From Hyphomicrobiales bacterium (GTDB lineage Bacteria; Pseudomonadota; Alphaproteobacteria; Rhizobiales; Rhizobiaceae): 47,801 nucleotides of DNA. Both the position numbers and the translations under genes were made by a program. Position 1 is the first letter of the stretch. Every line of letters starts with the position of its first letter. Positions 15,572 to 24,242 of the stretch are shown here, piece by piece. The stretch is taken from the NCBI GenBank assembly GCA_900469345.1, contig UBWZ01000026.1, positions 1-47,801 on the forward strand. Direction: 5' to 3'. Under the pieces are notes generated by a model. The model was not told the DNA's origin, made no database searches, and saw nothing but the letters and a program-made list of their open reading frames with translations.

Positions 15572-16147
15572 ATGCGCGCCGACGCCAGGAAGAATTATGA
15601 CCTGTTGCTCTCCGCAGCCCGCGAGGTCGTCGCAGAGCAGGGCGCCGACGCCTCGCTGCGCGACGTGGCGCGTCGTGCGGCGGTTGGGCTCGGCACGCTC
15701 TATCGCCATTTTGCGACCCGCGAGGCCCTGCTGGACGCGCTCTTGCGGGCCTGTTTCGACGAGCTGACGGTGTTGGCGGGCGAGCTCGAACGGGCCGATG
15801 CGGCGGACGCGGCGCTGGTCTCCTGGTTGCGCGAGGCGGTGACCGTGGCGCGCAACTATCGCGGCGTCACGGAAGCGATGATGGCGGCCATCGCCGATCC
15901 GCAATCGGCGCTGCACGAAAGCTGCGTGACCATGCGCGCCGCCGGCACGGCACTGCTTTCCCGTGCGCAAAGCCTGAATCTCGCCCGGCCGGACATGGAC
16001 GGCACGGAGCTTTTCGCGCTGGTCGGTGCCCTGGCGTGGCTCGGAGACCAGCCGTCGCTGGCGCCGCGGGCGGATCACCTGTTCGACATCATTGCCGGCG
16101 CCATTCTGGTCGATCGTTCCGGGGTGCCGGCCGGGCAGGGCGGCTGA
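15572..16147 (+). CDS. TetR/AcrR family transcriptional regulator
   Basis: This 191-residue regulator has an N-terminal TetR HTH (about 8-55) containing LLLSAAREVVAEQGADASLR and the recognition region AVGLGTLYRHFATREALLDA. The C-terminal ligand domain is all-helical. The ATG at 15572 has AAGGGAG upstream. It should bind the twin palindromes at 15520-15557 and control itself and the divergent quinone-oxidoreductase-like operon. The inducer is probably a substrate of that enzyme (inference). Confidence 0.92.
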   Translation: MRADARKNYDLLLSAAREVVAEQGADASLRDVARRAAVGLGTLYRHFATREALLDALLRACFDELTVLAGELERADAADAALVSWLREAVTVARNYRGVTEAMMAAIADPQSALHESCVTMRAAGTALLSRAQSLNLARPDMDGTELFALVGALAWLGDQPSLAPRADHLFDIIAGAILVDRSGVPAGQGG

Positions 16148-16231
16148 CGATACGTCTCGACCGCGCGTGTTGAACCGGCGGCGGCGGGCGCTATGTTGCG
16201 CCGATGATCTCATGCCGCGTTTCCCGACACC

Positions 16232-17005
16232 ATGCCCGACACTTTCGCTGACCTTCGCCGCGCGCTGCAAAGGCTGGAGCGGGGCCGCGATGCCTGGTCG
16301 CTGCGCTGGCAGGCGCTGCTCGCCATGGTCGACCTCGCCATCCTCGCCTTCTTCCTGCTCGGGCCGTACCTGCGTTCCAGCCCCAATTATCTCATCATCG
16401 ATTACGGGGTCGCCCTGTGGATCCTGGCGGAGATGACGGCGCGCGCCATGGCAGCGCCAAGCCTGAAGGTCTGGGCCGGGCGGGCCATGAACTGGATCGA
16501 CGTCATCGTTCTCGCCACCCTGCTGTTTCCGGACCTCCTCTTCAATTTTGCCTTCCTGCGGGTCATGCGGCTCTGGGCGATCGGCAACAGCCCGCTGTTG
16601 AAGCAGGTCCTGCGCAAGGCCGGCTATGCGCACCTGCAGGAGGCGGTAAAGGCAGTCATCAACTTCCTCGTCTTCCTGTTCGTCGTCACGGGCTTCGTTT
16701 ATACGAGCTTCTTCTACGATCGCGAGGGAGGCGAAGGCTTCGTCGACGCGCTCTATTTCACGGTTGCGACGGTCACCACCACCGGCTTCGGCGACATCAC
16801 GCTGCCCGGCACGCTCGGCAAGCTCACCTCCGTCGTCACCATGATCATCGGCATCTCCCTGTTTGTCCGCCTCGCCCAGGCCATCGTGCGGCCGCTCAAG
16901 GTCCGGTTCCCCTGTCCGCGCTGCGGGCTGCAGCGGCACGATGCCGACGCGGTCCATTGCAAGGCCTGCGGCGAAGTTCTCAACATACCCAACGACGATC
17001 CTTAA
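16232..17005 (+). CDS. Potassium-channel-family ion channel with C-terminal zinc ribbon
   Basis: This 257-residue membrane protein has several helices in the first 120 residues, resembling a reduced voltage-sensor module (RVMRLWAIGN may be the remnant of S4). A pore module follows: TM at about 142-160, pore helix and selectivity filter TTTGFGD (182-188), and a last TM at about 199-215. The cytosolic tail holds two CxxC knuckles, Cys228/231 and Cys243/246, a zinc-ribbon pattern. GFGD replaces the usual GYGD, which still fits a K+-selective filter. No strong ribosome-binding site is visible. The ribbon could sense metal or redox state (inference). Confidence 0.88.
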   Translation: MPDTFADLRRALQRLERGRDAWSLRWQALLAMVDLAILAFFLLGPYLRSSPNYLIIDYGVALWILAEMTARAMAAPSLKVWAGRAMNWIDVIVLATLLFPDLLFNFAFLRVMRLWAIGNSPLLKQVLRKAGYAHLQEAVKAVINFLVFLFVVTGFVYTSFFYDREGGEGFVDALYFTVATVTTTGFGDITLPGTLGKLTSVVTMIIGISLFVRLAQAIVRPLKVRFPCPRCGLQRHDADAVHCKACGEVLNIPNDDP

Positions 17006-17091
17006 GGCTCGGCTGACCGCGCGGGATTGCGCGCGAGGGGCGGCCGTTGTAAGCGCCGGGTAACCTATGCCCGTTTGCGAAGGAGTTCTCC

Positions 17092-17397
17092 ATGGCTGCC
17101 GATGACGATGAATACGTATATGACGAAGCGACCGGAGACTGGCGCCCGGCTTCTGAGATCGCCGCTGCCAAGGCCACAGCGATGGCAGGCGTGGTCGATG
17201 CGTCCGGCAACGCGCTGAAGGACGGCGATTCCGTCACCCTCATCAAGGACCTCAAGGTCAAGGGCGCCGGCCAGACCCTGAAACAGGGCACCGTCATCAA
17301 GTCGATCCGCCTGACCGACAATCCGGAAGAAATCGATTGCCGCCACGACGCCATCAAGGGTCTCGTGCTGCGCACGGAGTTCGTCCGCAAGCGCTAG
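17092..17397 (+). CDS. PhnA/YjdM-like small protein lacking the zinc ribbon
   Basis: This 101-residue protein has the C-terminal PhnA/YjdM barrel (VVDASGNALKDGDSVTLIKD, then LKVKGAGQTLKQGTVIKSIR and IDCRHDAIKGLVLRTEFVRK). The usual N-terminal zinc ribbon is replaced by an acidic segment (ADDDEYVYDEATGDWRPAS). The ATG at 17092 has AAGGAG upstream. Despite the PhnA name, a phosphonate role is not established for this family, and no phn genes are near. Confidence 0.82.
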   Translation: MAADDDEYVYDEATGDWRPASEIAAAKATAMAGVVDASGNALKDGDSVTLIKDLKVKGAGQTLKQGTVIKSIRLTDNPEEIDCRHDAIKGLVLRTEFVRKR

Positions 17398-17436
17398 GCC
17401 AAGCTTTTAGCATGCCCGCTGAAAGGGCAAGGGAAC

Positions 17437-17871
17437 TTAAGGATTGGCCTTGAGGTAGGCGATGACGTCGTCGATCTCGCTCTGGCTCCACAGGCCCCAG
17501 AAGCGCATCGCCGTGCCTGGCACCTTTCGCTTCGGGCTGTAGAGAAATTCGCTGAGGGCCGCCTCGTCCCAGACGAGCCCCGCGGCCCCGGCCTCCGTCA
17601 TGGCCTGCGAATAGGAAAAGCCGGCAATGCTCGCGGCCTTGCGGCCGACGACGCCCTTCAGCGTCGGCCCGAAGCGGTTGGCGTCGCTGTCGACCACATG
17701 GCAGGATCTGCAGGTCTGGAAGACACGCTTGCCATGGGCAAGATCCGCCGCCGCCGCAGCCGGCGCAAGGATCGGCAGGAGCAGGGCGTGGCTGGCGGCC
17801 AGAAGCACGAGAGACGCGGCGTCCACATTGCCGCCGCGACGCTCGTTGCGGACCCCCGCCATGCGGTTCAC
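17437..17871 (-). CDS. Class I c-type cytochrome (monoheme, periplasmic)
   Basis: This 144-residue periplasmic electron carrier has a hydrophobic export signal (about 18-42, ending LAPAAAAAD), heme motif CRSCH at 54-58, then FGPTLKGVVGRKAASIAGF and KVPGTAMRFWGL, whose Met is the likely sixth ligand. The C-terminal helix DDVIAYLKANP is typical of cytochrome c2/c550. The start may be the GTG at 17871, which overlaps the TGA of the HerA-like gene (GTGA), or the ATG at 17862. The physiological partner is unclear. Confidence 0.88.
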   Translation of the reverse strand: MNRMAGVRNERRGGNVDAASLVLLAASHALLLPILAPAAAAADLAHGKRVFQTCRSCHVVDSDANRFGPTLKGVVGRKAASIAGFSYSQAMTEAGAAGLVWDEAALSEFLYSPKRKVPGTAMRFWGLWSQSEIDDVIAYLKANP

Positions 17872-19445
17872 CGCTTCAGGCTGCCGAGAATGCCGCGCAC
17901 CAGCGCCCTTCCGACCTGGGTCGCGACGGTCCGCGTCACGCTCTTCAGCGCCGCTTCCACCAGGGTTTCGCGCTGGTAGCCGGCGCGGGCGGCGGGGCGT
18001 CCGTTGCCCCGCTCGCGCGGCTCGTCGTCCTTGTCCCCGAAGCCGGGCAGCGTCCAGCCACTGGTGTCGCCCGATCCCGCCGGTGGCGAAGGTGCAAGCT
18101 CGTCCTGCGCCTTTTTGGCAGCAGCCTGCTTGGCCGCCGCGCCGGCGCGGGCGGCGAGCATCTCGAAGGCCGATTCCCGGTCGAGGTCCTCGTCGTAGAC
18201 GCCGAGCACCGGGCTGCGGTCCATGACCGCCTGCCGTTCCGCGTCGGTGAGCGGCCCGATTCGTCCGGAGGGCGGCCGGATCAGCGTGCGCTCGACGATT
18301 GAAGGCGCGCCCTTGCCCTCGAGCGTCGATACCAGCGCCTCGCCGGTCGAAAGATTGGTGATCGCCGTCGCGCAGTCGAAATCGGGATTGGGCCGGAACG
18401 TATCGGCGGCGGTCTTTACCGCCTTCTGCTCGCGCGGCGTATAGGCACGCAGCGCATGCTGCACCCGGTTGCCGAGCTGCGCCAGCACGGTTTCGGGCAC
18501 GTCGAGCGGATTCTGGGTGACGAAATAGACGCCGACGCCCTTGGAGCGGATCAGCCGCACCACCTGTTCGATGCGCTCCAGCAGCACCTTCGGCGCGTCG
18601 TCGAACAAGAGATGCGCCTCGTCGAAGAAGAACACCAGCTTGGGCTTGTCGGGGTCGCCCACTTCCGGCAGCTCCTCGAACAGCTCGGAAAGCAGCCAGA
18701 GCAGGAAGGTGCCGTAAAGCCTCGGGTTCATCATCAGCTTGTCGGCCGCAAGAATCGAGATCTGGCCGTACCCGGTGTTGGGATTGACCCGCATGATGTC
18801 GGTGATCTTCAGCGCCGGTTCGCCGAAGAAGTGCTCGGCACCCTGCTGCTCGAGGATCAGCAGCCCGCGCTGGATCGAGGCGACGGAGGCCTTGGAGATC
18901 AGCCCGAATTCCTTCGACAGCTCGCTCGCATTCTCCGCCATGTAGTTGAGCAGCGAGTTGAAGTCCTTGAGGTCGAGCAGCGGCAGCCCGGCCTTGTCGG
19001 CAAGCTTGAAGGCGATGTTGATGACGCCTTCCTGCGGTTCGGAGGCATCCATCAGGCGCGACAGCAGCAGCGGTCCCATTTCCGCGATGGTGGTGCGGAC
19101 CCGGTGGCCCTTTTCGCCGAAGATATCCCAGAAGATCACCGGGAAATTGTCGAATTCGTAATCGGCAAAACCGATTGCCTCGGCGCGCTTGGCGAGAAAG
19201 TCCTTCGGCTCGCCCTTCGCCGCGACGCCCGACAGATCGCCTTTGATGTCGGCCGCGAACACCGGCACGCCGGCCTTCGAAAAGCCTTCCGCAAGCACCT
19301 GCAGGCTGACCGTCTTGCCGGTGCCGGTAGCCCCGGTGACGAGGCCGTGCCGGTTGCCGAACTTCAGTTCCAGGTATTCAGCCTTGTTCAGAGTATCGTC
19401 GGGCTTGCGGCTGCCGCCGATGAAGAGTTTTCCCGTGTCGTCCAT
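17868..19445 (-). CDS. HerA-like/DUF853 ATPase
   Basis: This 525-residue cytosolic P-loop ATPase belongs to the DUF853/HerA-FtsK superfamily. The start MDDTGKLFIGGSRKPDDTLN is the usual one. Walker A is GATGTGKT (38-45). KLVFFFDEAHLLFDDAP is Walker B with the catalytic Glu. VGVYFVTQNPLDVPE is the sensor region. A charged Ala/Lys linker and a basic C-terminal segment follow. The ATG at 19445 has AGGAGGG 9 nt upstream; the frame is open to 19646 but would then overlap the divergent YihY gene. Family members move along DNA as hexamers; the role of this branch is not settled. No NurA partner is adjacent. Confidence 0.9.
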   Translation of the reverse strand: MDDTGKLFIGGSRKPDDTLNKAEYLELKFGNRHGLVTGATGTGKTVSLQVLAEGFSKAGVPVFAADIKGDLSGVAAKGEPKDFLAKRAEAIGFADYEFDNFPVIFWDIFGEKGHRVRTTIAEMGPLLLSRLMDASEPQEGVINIAFKLADKAGLPLLDLKDFNSLLNYMAENASELSKEFGLISKASVASIQRGLLILEQQGAEHFFGEPALKITDIMRVNPNTGYGQISILAADKLMMNPRLYGTFLLWLLSELFEELPEVGDPDKPKLVFFFDEAHLLFDDAPKVLLERIEQVVRLIRSKGVGVYFVTQNPLDVPETVLAQLGNRVQHALRAYTPREQKAVKTAADTFRPNPDFDCATAITNLSTGEALVSTLEGKGAPSIVERTLIRPPSGRIGPLTDAERQAVMDRSPVLGVYDEDLDRESAFEMLAARAGAAAKQAAAKKAQDELAPSPPAGSGDTSGWTLPGFGDKDDEPRERGNGRPAARAGYQRETLVEAALKSVTRTVATQVGRALVRGILGSLKR

Positions 19446-19548
19446 GCAACCATGCCCTCCTGCCAGCGTTTCCCAGAAGGTTATAGGGTGAGCTGCAAGC
19501 GGCGGCAACGGGGCTGCGTCCCGAGCCGGCGCTAGGCTGGAGCTGGGT

Positions 19549-20547
19549 ATGGACATGACAATGATCGATGCAACCGCCTCTCTCGGCGAGGGGCGCGATG
19601 AGGGACGTGGGCGCGAGGCCGAATCGCCATCGGAAATCCCCGCCAAGGGGATGAAGGACGTCTTCTGGCGGATCTACGCGTCCATCGCCGACGACCGCGT
19701 GCTGCTCATTGCCGCGGGCGTCACCTTCTACCTGCTGCTGTCGCTGTTCCCCACCGCAACGGTGCTGGTCTCTCTTTACGGCGTGTTTTCCGATCCGGCC
19801 GCGATCGTCGACCGCATCAATTTTCTCAGCACCGTCATGCCGGCGGATGCGCTGAACATCTTCCTCGACCAGTTGCGGGCGCTCACCTCCGAGCGGAATA
19901 CAACCCTGTCGCTCGGCATCATCTTCGGTGTCCTCTTGGCGCTGTGGAGCTCCAACAGCGGCATCAAGGCACTTTTCGAGGCCATGAACGTCGCCTATGG
20001 CGAAAACGAGAAGCGCAGTCTCGTGCGCCTTAACCTTATTTCGCTGGCCTTTACCTTCGGCGCGCTGCTGATCGCCGTGATCACGATCATCTTCATGGGC
20101 GTCGTTCCGGCCCTGCTGAAATACCTCTGGCTGGACGCATGGACCGAAATCATCATCCGCATTGCGCGCTGGCCGCTGATGATGGTCTTCGTCGGCGCCG
20201 GCATCATGGCGCTTTACCGCTTCGGTCCAAGCCGCGAGCCGGCAAGGCTCGGCTGGATCACCTGGGGCGCGGTCTTTGCGACGGTGTTCTGGATGATCGC
20301 ATCGCTGGGCGTCACCTACTACCTGTCCAACATCGCGGATTACAATGCCACCTACGGCACGCTTGGCGCGCTGGTCGGCTTCATGGTCTGGACCTGGGTC
20401 TCCGTCATCATCGTCGTCATCGGCGCCGAGATCAATGCCGAGCTCGAGCACCAGACGACGCGCGATTCGACGACCGGCCGCCCGAAGGAAATGGGTAGCC
20501 GCGGCGCTCATATGGCAGATACAATCGGCGAGGCGTCGGGCCCCTGA
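19549..20547 (+). CDS. YihY/BrkB family inner-membrane protein
   Basis: This 332-residue integral membrane protein matches the YihY/virulence factor BrkB family. A soluble charged N-terminus (about 1-48) precedes LLIAAGVTFYLLLSLFPTAT, the family's hallmark first helix. SLGIIFGVLLALWSSNSGIK and WMIASLGVTYYLSNIADYNA follow, then YGTLGALVGFMVWTWVSVII and GAEINAELEHQT. It is often mislabelled ribonuclease BN; the true function is unknown. It is divergent from the HerA-like gene. Confidence 0.92.
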   Translation: MDMTMIDATASLGEGRDEGRGREAESPSEIPAKGMKDVFWRIYASIADDRVLLIAAGVTFYLLLSLFPTATVLVSLYGVFSDPAAIVDRINFLSTVMPADALNIFLDQLRALTSERNTTLSLGIIFGVLLALWSSNSGIKALFEAMNVAYGENEKRSLVRLNLISLAFTFGALLIAVITIIFMGVVPALLKYLWLDAWTEIIIRIARWPLMMVFVGAGIMALYRFGPSREPARLGWITWGAVFATVFWMIASLGVTYYLSNIADYNATYGTLGALVGFMVWTWVSVIIVVIGAEINAELEHQTTRDSTTGRPKEMGSRGAHMADTIGEASGP

Positions 20548-20723
20548 TCCGGAACCGCGCAGGGGAATGCGTCGACCTGCATGAGAGCGTCACCGTCACT
20601 GCATAAAGGATGATTGCGCTGACTGGCCGACATGCCTATCCCTTCGGGCAGGCCTGTTGGCTTCGGCCGCGACCCCGTGTATTACGTTGACGTTAACGTC
20701 AGATTTCCGAGGAGAATCGTCCC

Positions 20724-21113
20724 ATGAACGAACTGGTATCCCGCGTCGCCGACAAGGTGGGTCTTGCGCCCGACGTCGCGGAAAAGGCGATCGGCATGAT
20801 GCTGGGCTTCCTCCAGCGCGAAGCCGATGACGGTGCCGTTGCGAAGATGATCGCGGCCATTCCCGGCGCGCCGGAACTGGTGGCCAAGTTCAATGGCGAA
20901 GGTGCCGGCGGCGGTGGTCTGCTGGGCGGCCTGATGGCAAGCTTCGGCGGCGGCGTCATGGCGCTCGGCCAGCAGCTGATGAGCCAGGGCCTCGGCATGG
21001 GCGAGATCACCGGCCTTGCCAAGGAAACCATGGCGGTTGCCCGCGAGCACGCCGGCGACGAGACCGTCGACCAGGTGGTCGCATCGGTTCCCGGACTGTC
21101 GCAGTTCGTCTGA
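20724..21113 (+). CDS. Small Gly-rich helical protein, DUF2267/DUF2780-like
   Basis: This 129-residue protein has NELVSRVADKVGLAPDVAEK, then GMMLGFLQREADDGAVAKMI, a Gly/Met-rich middle (GAGGGGLLGGLMASFGGG), and a repeat of the helical motif at the C-terminus (TVDQVVASVPGLSQF). This suggests a DUF2267/DUF2780-type helical domain with a flexible centre; the family name is tentative. There is no signal peptide. The ATG at 20724 has GAGGAGA upstream and a strong terminator follows, so it is a single-gene unit. The function is unknown. Confidence 0.8.
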   Translation: MNELVSRVADKVGLAPDVAEKAIGMMLGFLQREADDGAVAKMIAAIPGAPELVAKFNGEGAGGGGLLGGLMASFGGGVMALGQQLMSQGLGMGEITGLAKETMAVAREHAGDETVDQVVASVPGLSQFV

Positions 21114-21126
21114 GCCCGTCCTGAAT

Positions 21127-21164
21127 AAAAGGGGCCGCCGGTGAAATGCCCGGCGGCCCCTTTT
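21127..21164. terminator. Strong intrinsic terminator
   Basis: A perfect 15-bp stem (AAAAGGGGCCGCCGG at 21127-21141 and its complement at 21150-21164) with an 8-nt loop and flanking A and T tracts. It can serve both the upstream plus-strand gene and the convergent minus-strand gene. Confidence 0.92.
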
Positions 21165-21193
21165 TCTTTAGCCTGATGTCGCCGCGGACAACG

Positions 21194-21616
21194 TTACAAG
21201 GCGCTGAGCGTCAGATGCGGTGTCCCGTTAGAGGTCCGGCGCACAGATATTCCGTTGAGATCGACCGTGCTCCTGACCACCTGGCGCATGTTGGAAAAAC
21301 TGTCGAAGGTGACGGTATCGACCGGCTCGTCGAACCGGACAGAGACGGCGTAGTGCGCGCCCGAAGACGACAGAGCTTTGATTTCGCCCTTGAAGGCCTG
21401 CCCCAGATATCGCCCCTGGACCCTCTGGTGCAGATGGAACGGCACGGGCGAAGCCTTGGCCAGCTGCGCGGACAAGGTGTTCCAGTCGCGCGCTCCGTTC
21501 TGGCGGGCAACGAGCTCCAGCGCCTGTCGATGGCTGAACACCGCACCGCCGGTCTCAAGCGCCCGCCTTAAGGTTTTGGCCTGCGCCTTGGCCTCGGCTA
21601 AGGTCCTGACGGTCAT
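21194..21616 (-). CDS. Glyoxalase-related small protein
   Basis: This 140-residue protein opens with AEAKAQAKTLRRALETGGAV, then HRQALELVARQNGARDWNTL. That is the short helical domain often annotated as glyoxalase-related/glyoxalase superfamily (PF20066-like); the rest forms a small beta domain. Its ATG overlaps the TGA of the MATE gene (ATGA), so the two are coupled. No metal-binding VOC residues are evident, so catalysis is doubtful. Confidence 0.8.
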   Translation of the reverse strand: MTVRTLAEAKAQAKTLRRALETGGAVFSHRQALELVARQNGARDWNTLSAQLAKASPVPFHLHQRVQGRYLGQAFKGEIKALSSSGAHYAVSVRFDEPVDTVTFDSFSNMRQVVRSTVDLNGISVRRTSNGTPHLTLSAL

Positions 21617-23010
21617 GAAGAACTCCCCACGAGTTTGAGCCCGATACCGGCGTATCCGCGGCGCTTGAGGGCGCCGGCAAGTGCCAGTGTTGCGATGAAT
21701 GCCGTGACGCTATCGGCCAGCGGGAAGGCAAACCAGATGGCGTCCGCACCCAGCATGGCCGCCGTCCCTGCGACCAGCACGGGCAGGAGCACAAACGGCT
21801 TGATCATGGTAAGCAGGGCCGCCCGCGCGGGTTGGCCGATGGCCTGGAAATAAAGCCCAAGCACAAGAACCGGTCCGGACAACAGATAGATCGCCGTCAT
21901 CGGCCGGAGCATGCGGCCGACCTCGCCGATTACTTGCCGATCGTCCACAAACGCTGCCCCGATGACCGTGCCCATGCTACACAGGATGACCTCGACGGCG
22001 AGACAATAGCCGAAGGCCGTCGCCGCCGCGATCCGTAGAACCGCATCCGAGCGGGTGTAGAGACGCGCGCCGACATTGTTGCCGACGATGCTCTGCATCG
22101 CCATGGCGATCGCCATCATCGGCAGGAAGGCAAAACCGAACACGCGGGTCACGATCCCGTAGGCGGCAAGGCTCCCGGCGTAATCGGTGCTGCCTCCGAG
22201 CCGGAGCGCCAGAACCACGCTGGCCGATGACAGCGCCATGCCGATGAAGCCCAGGCTGATCGGGGCGCCAAGCGACGCGATCCGCCGCCATCCGCCGGTC
22301 CAGCGGGCCCGCCAGAGAGTGCCAAGCGGCATCATGCCTCCGATGTAAGGCCGCAAGACCGACAGAAGCGCCAGCCCCATCGCCTGCGCCAGCACCGTGC
22401 CGATTGCCGATCCGGCGATACCGAACGCCAGCCACCCGACCAGGACGCAGTTGAGGAGGATATTGGTGAGCGTCACCCCGAGCGACAGGAGCGCCATGTT
22501 TCCTGCCTGTCCCTCGTTTCTCCAGGCATCCGCATGGATCCCCAGCAGGAATTGCACCGGCGTCGCGAAGGTGGTGATCGCCAGGAAGGTCCACACCATC
22601 TCGGCAACCGGTCTGTCGGAGCCCGCAAGACGCAGGGCGAAATCCCAGCCCCCCGCACAGAAGACAAGGATCAGCAGAAAAGCGATCGCCAGAGCAAGTC
22701 CATGCGCACCGACAAACGTCATGCCGGCGGCAGCATGGTCGCCGGCACCAAGCTGGCGGGCGAGCAGGCTCGACATGCCCCCGCTCACAAGCGTCGAAAG
22801 GGCGATCGTCAGCATCAGGACCGGAAAGCCTATGCCGACGGCGGCCATGGCGTCAGGCCCGACGAAATGCCCGAGAAACACGGCATCAATGATCCCGAGC
22901 ATGCCGTTCATCAGCATGATGGCGATCATCGGCAGGGCGGTCGCGGCAAAGATAGTGCCTGGGGCGGCAGTCAGAAAACGGTTTTCGGGTGATTGTCGTT
23001 CAGACATCAC
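21613..23010 (-). CDS. MATE family multidrug efflux transporter
   Basis: This 465-residue inner-membrane protein has 12 predicted helices in two homologous halves. Family features are LPMIAIMLMNGMLGIIDAVF and LGHFVGPDAMAAVGIGFPVL in the first half, and SIVGNNVGARLYTRSDAVLR in the second. It would export cationic drugs or metabolites by Na+ or H+ antiport. The start is ATG 23010 or the next ATG at 23007. It is followed by a coupled glyoxalase-related gene. Confidence 0.92.
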   Translation of the reverse strand: MMSERQSPENRFLTAAPGTIFAATALPMIAIMLMNGMLGIIDAVFLGHFVGPDAMAAVGIGFPVLMLTIALSTLVSGGMSSLLARQLGAGDHAAAGMTFVGAHGLALAIAFLLILVFCAGGWDFALRLAGSDRPVAEMVWTFLAITTFATPVQFLLGIHADAWRNEGQAGNMALLSLGVTLTNILLNCVLVGWLAFGIAGSAIGTVLAQAMGLALLSVLRPYIGGMMPLGTLWRARWTGGWRRIASLGAPISLGFIGMALSSASVVLALRLGGSTDYAGSLAAYGIVTRVFGFAFLPMMAIAMAMQSIVGNNVGARLYTRSDAVLRIAAATAFGYCLAVEVILCSMGTVIGAAFVDDRQVIGEVGRMLRPMTAIYLLSGPVLVLGLYFQAIGQPARAALLTMIKPFVLLPVLVAGTAAMLGADAIWFAFPLADSVTAFIATLALAGALKRRGYAGIGLKLVGSSS

Positions 23011-23237
23011 TCACTCCTCAAAAGAGGCATCTCGACTGTGATGGGAGCCTGCATTGCCACCATCGAAATGCTTCGAGGGTGAGAAGGGTATGCGACATGC
23101 CGGGCTTCACCGTGACTTGCGTCTGCAGGCGGCAGGTGCTCGGAACCTGCGCAAGAAACAACAGTAAACTGAGCGAGTGTCAACAGAAGAGTATCGGGAG
23201 AGCAAGCAACGTTCTGGGAACGGCTCCCGTCTGCCAA

Positions 23238-24137
23238 TCAGCGCAGCACGTCGCGCAGCCGCGGCGCGGCAAAATCGAGAAAGCGCCGCATCTTAAGCGG
23301 CATCTGACCCCGCGCCACATGCACCAGGCTGACCGGAACCGGATCCGGCTCGAACGCCTCGAGGACGAGCTGCAGCCGCCCGGCGTCGATCGCCTCGGCC
23401 GCCTGGTAATGCAGCACCCGCGCCACGCCCACATGCCGCATCGCCGCTCGAATGGCGGCCTCCGCCGTCGTCACCGACAGCCGGGGCGTCGGCCTGAACA
23501 CGATCGGCGCTTTCGTACCGGTCGCCGCAAATCTCCACTCGGCCATCGAGGCGGGGCCTTCGAAGGTGATGCTTGGCAGCGTCGCGAGCGCGTCGACGCT
23601 TTCAGGTGTTCCGTGCGCGGCCAGCAGCTCGGGGCTCGCGCAGAGCACGATGCGCATCGAACCGACGGTCGTCGCGATCATCGTGCTGTCGGCTAGGTGG
23701 CCGATCCGCACCGCCATGTCCACGTGCCCCTCGAGCATCTGCACATTGCTGTCGACCAGCAGCAGCCGGACATTGATTTCGCTGAACAGGTCGAGAAAGT
23801 CGGTAACGACAGGCAGCACGTGCAGCTGGCCGAACTGCACCGGGGCAGTGATCACCAGTTCGCCCTTGGGCGTCCTGAACTCGCCGGCGGCCTCGCGTTC
23901 CGCCTCCTCGACATCGGCGATGATCCGCCGCGCCGAGGCGAGATACGTCGTGCCGGCGTCCGTCAGGCTGAGCTTGCGGGTCGTGCGCACCAGAAGCGTT
24001 GCCCCGAGCGCCTGTTCGAGATCGGAGATCTTTCGCCCCACGGTCGTCACCGGCATGCCGCGACGGCGGGCGGCAGCGGAAAAACTGCCGGCGTCCGCGA
24101 CATCGATCAGCAGCCCCATCGCCTCCAGGCGGTCCAT
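23238..24137 (-). CDS. LysR family transcriptional regulator
   Basis: This 299-residue regulator has an N-terminal winged HTH (MDRLEAMGLLIDVADAGSFS, then AAARRRGMPVTTVGRKISDL) and a two-lobed periplasmic-binding-protein-like effector domain (GELVITAPVQFGQLHVLPVV onward). I chose the ATG at 24137 because the LysR domain begins there and GGAG lies upstream; the frame stays open far upstream. It is divergent from a PNPOx-family gene, which it probably controls through sites in the 105-bp gap. Confidence 0.92.
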   Translation of the reverse strand: MDRLEAMGLLIDVADAGSFSAAARRRGMPVTTVGRKISDLEQALGATLLVRTTRKLSLTDAGTTYLASARRIIADVEEAEREAAGEFRTPKGELVITAPVQFGQLHVLPVVTDFLDLFSEINVRLLLVDSNVQMLEGHVDMAVRIGHLADSTMIATTVGSMRIVLCASPELLAAHGTPESVDALATLPSITFEGPASMAEWRFAATGTKAPIVFRPTPRLSVTTAEAAIRAAMRHVGVARVLHYQAAEAIDAGRLQLVLEAFEPDPVPVSLVHVARGQMPLKMRRFLDFAAPRLRDVLR

Positions 24138-24189
24138 GGATATCTCCACATTTCGGATAGGTGATAGCCGATCATGCCGCATTATCCCG

Positions 24190-24211
24190 GAATATGAAAT
24201 GCTCCATATTC
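24190..24211. promoter_or_regulatory. Inverted repeat between LysR and PNPOx genes
   Basis: GAATATG-N8-CATATTC is a perfect 7-bp inverted repeat in the divergent intergenic space. It overlaps the likely promoter of the PNPOx gene. LysR proteins bind such interrupted dyads; binding here is inferred. Confidence 0.55.
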
Positions 24212-24242
24212 TCCCTGCAGAGCCACACAGGGGAGAATGATC

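Noticed and set aside
15509..16957. Long minus-strand frame antisense to TetR and the ion channel
   Set aside because: Both plus-strand genes have clear domains. The antisense product has none.
17092..17397. PhnA-like gene considered as a phosphonate-utilisation gene
   Set aside because: No phn genes are near, the zinc ribbon is missing, and the family name is historical.
17414..17428. GCCC...GGGC hairpin between the PhnA-like and cytochrome c genes as a terminator
   Set aside because: The stem is only 4 bp and there is no U-tract.
19446..19646. N-terminal extension of the HerA-like ATPase
   Set aside because: It would overlap the divergent YihY gene and is Pro/Ser/Arg-rich. The ATG at 19445 has AGGAGGG and starts with the family's usual residues.
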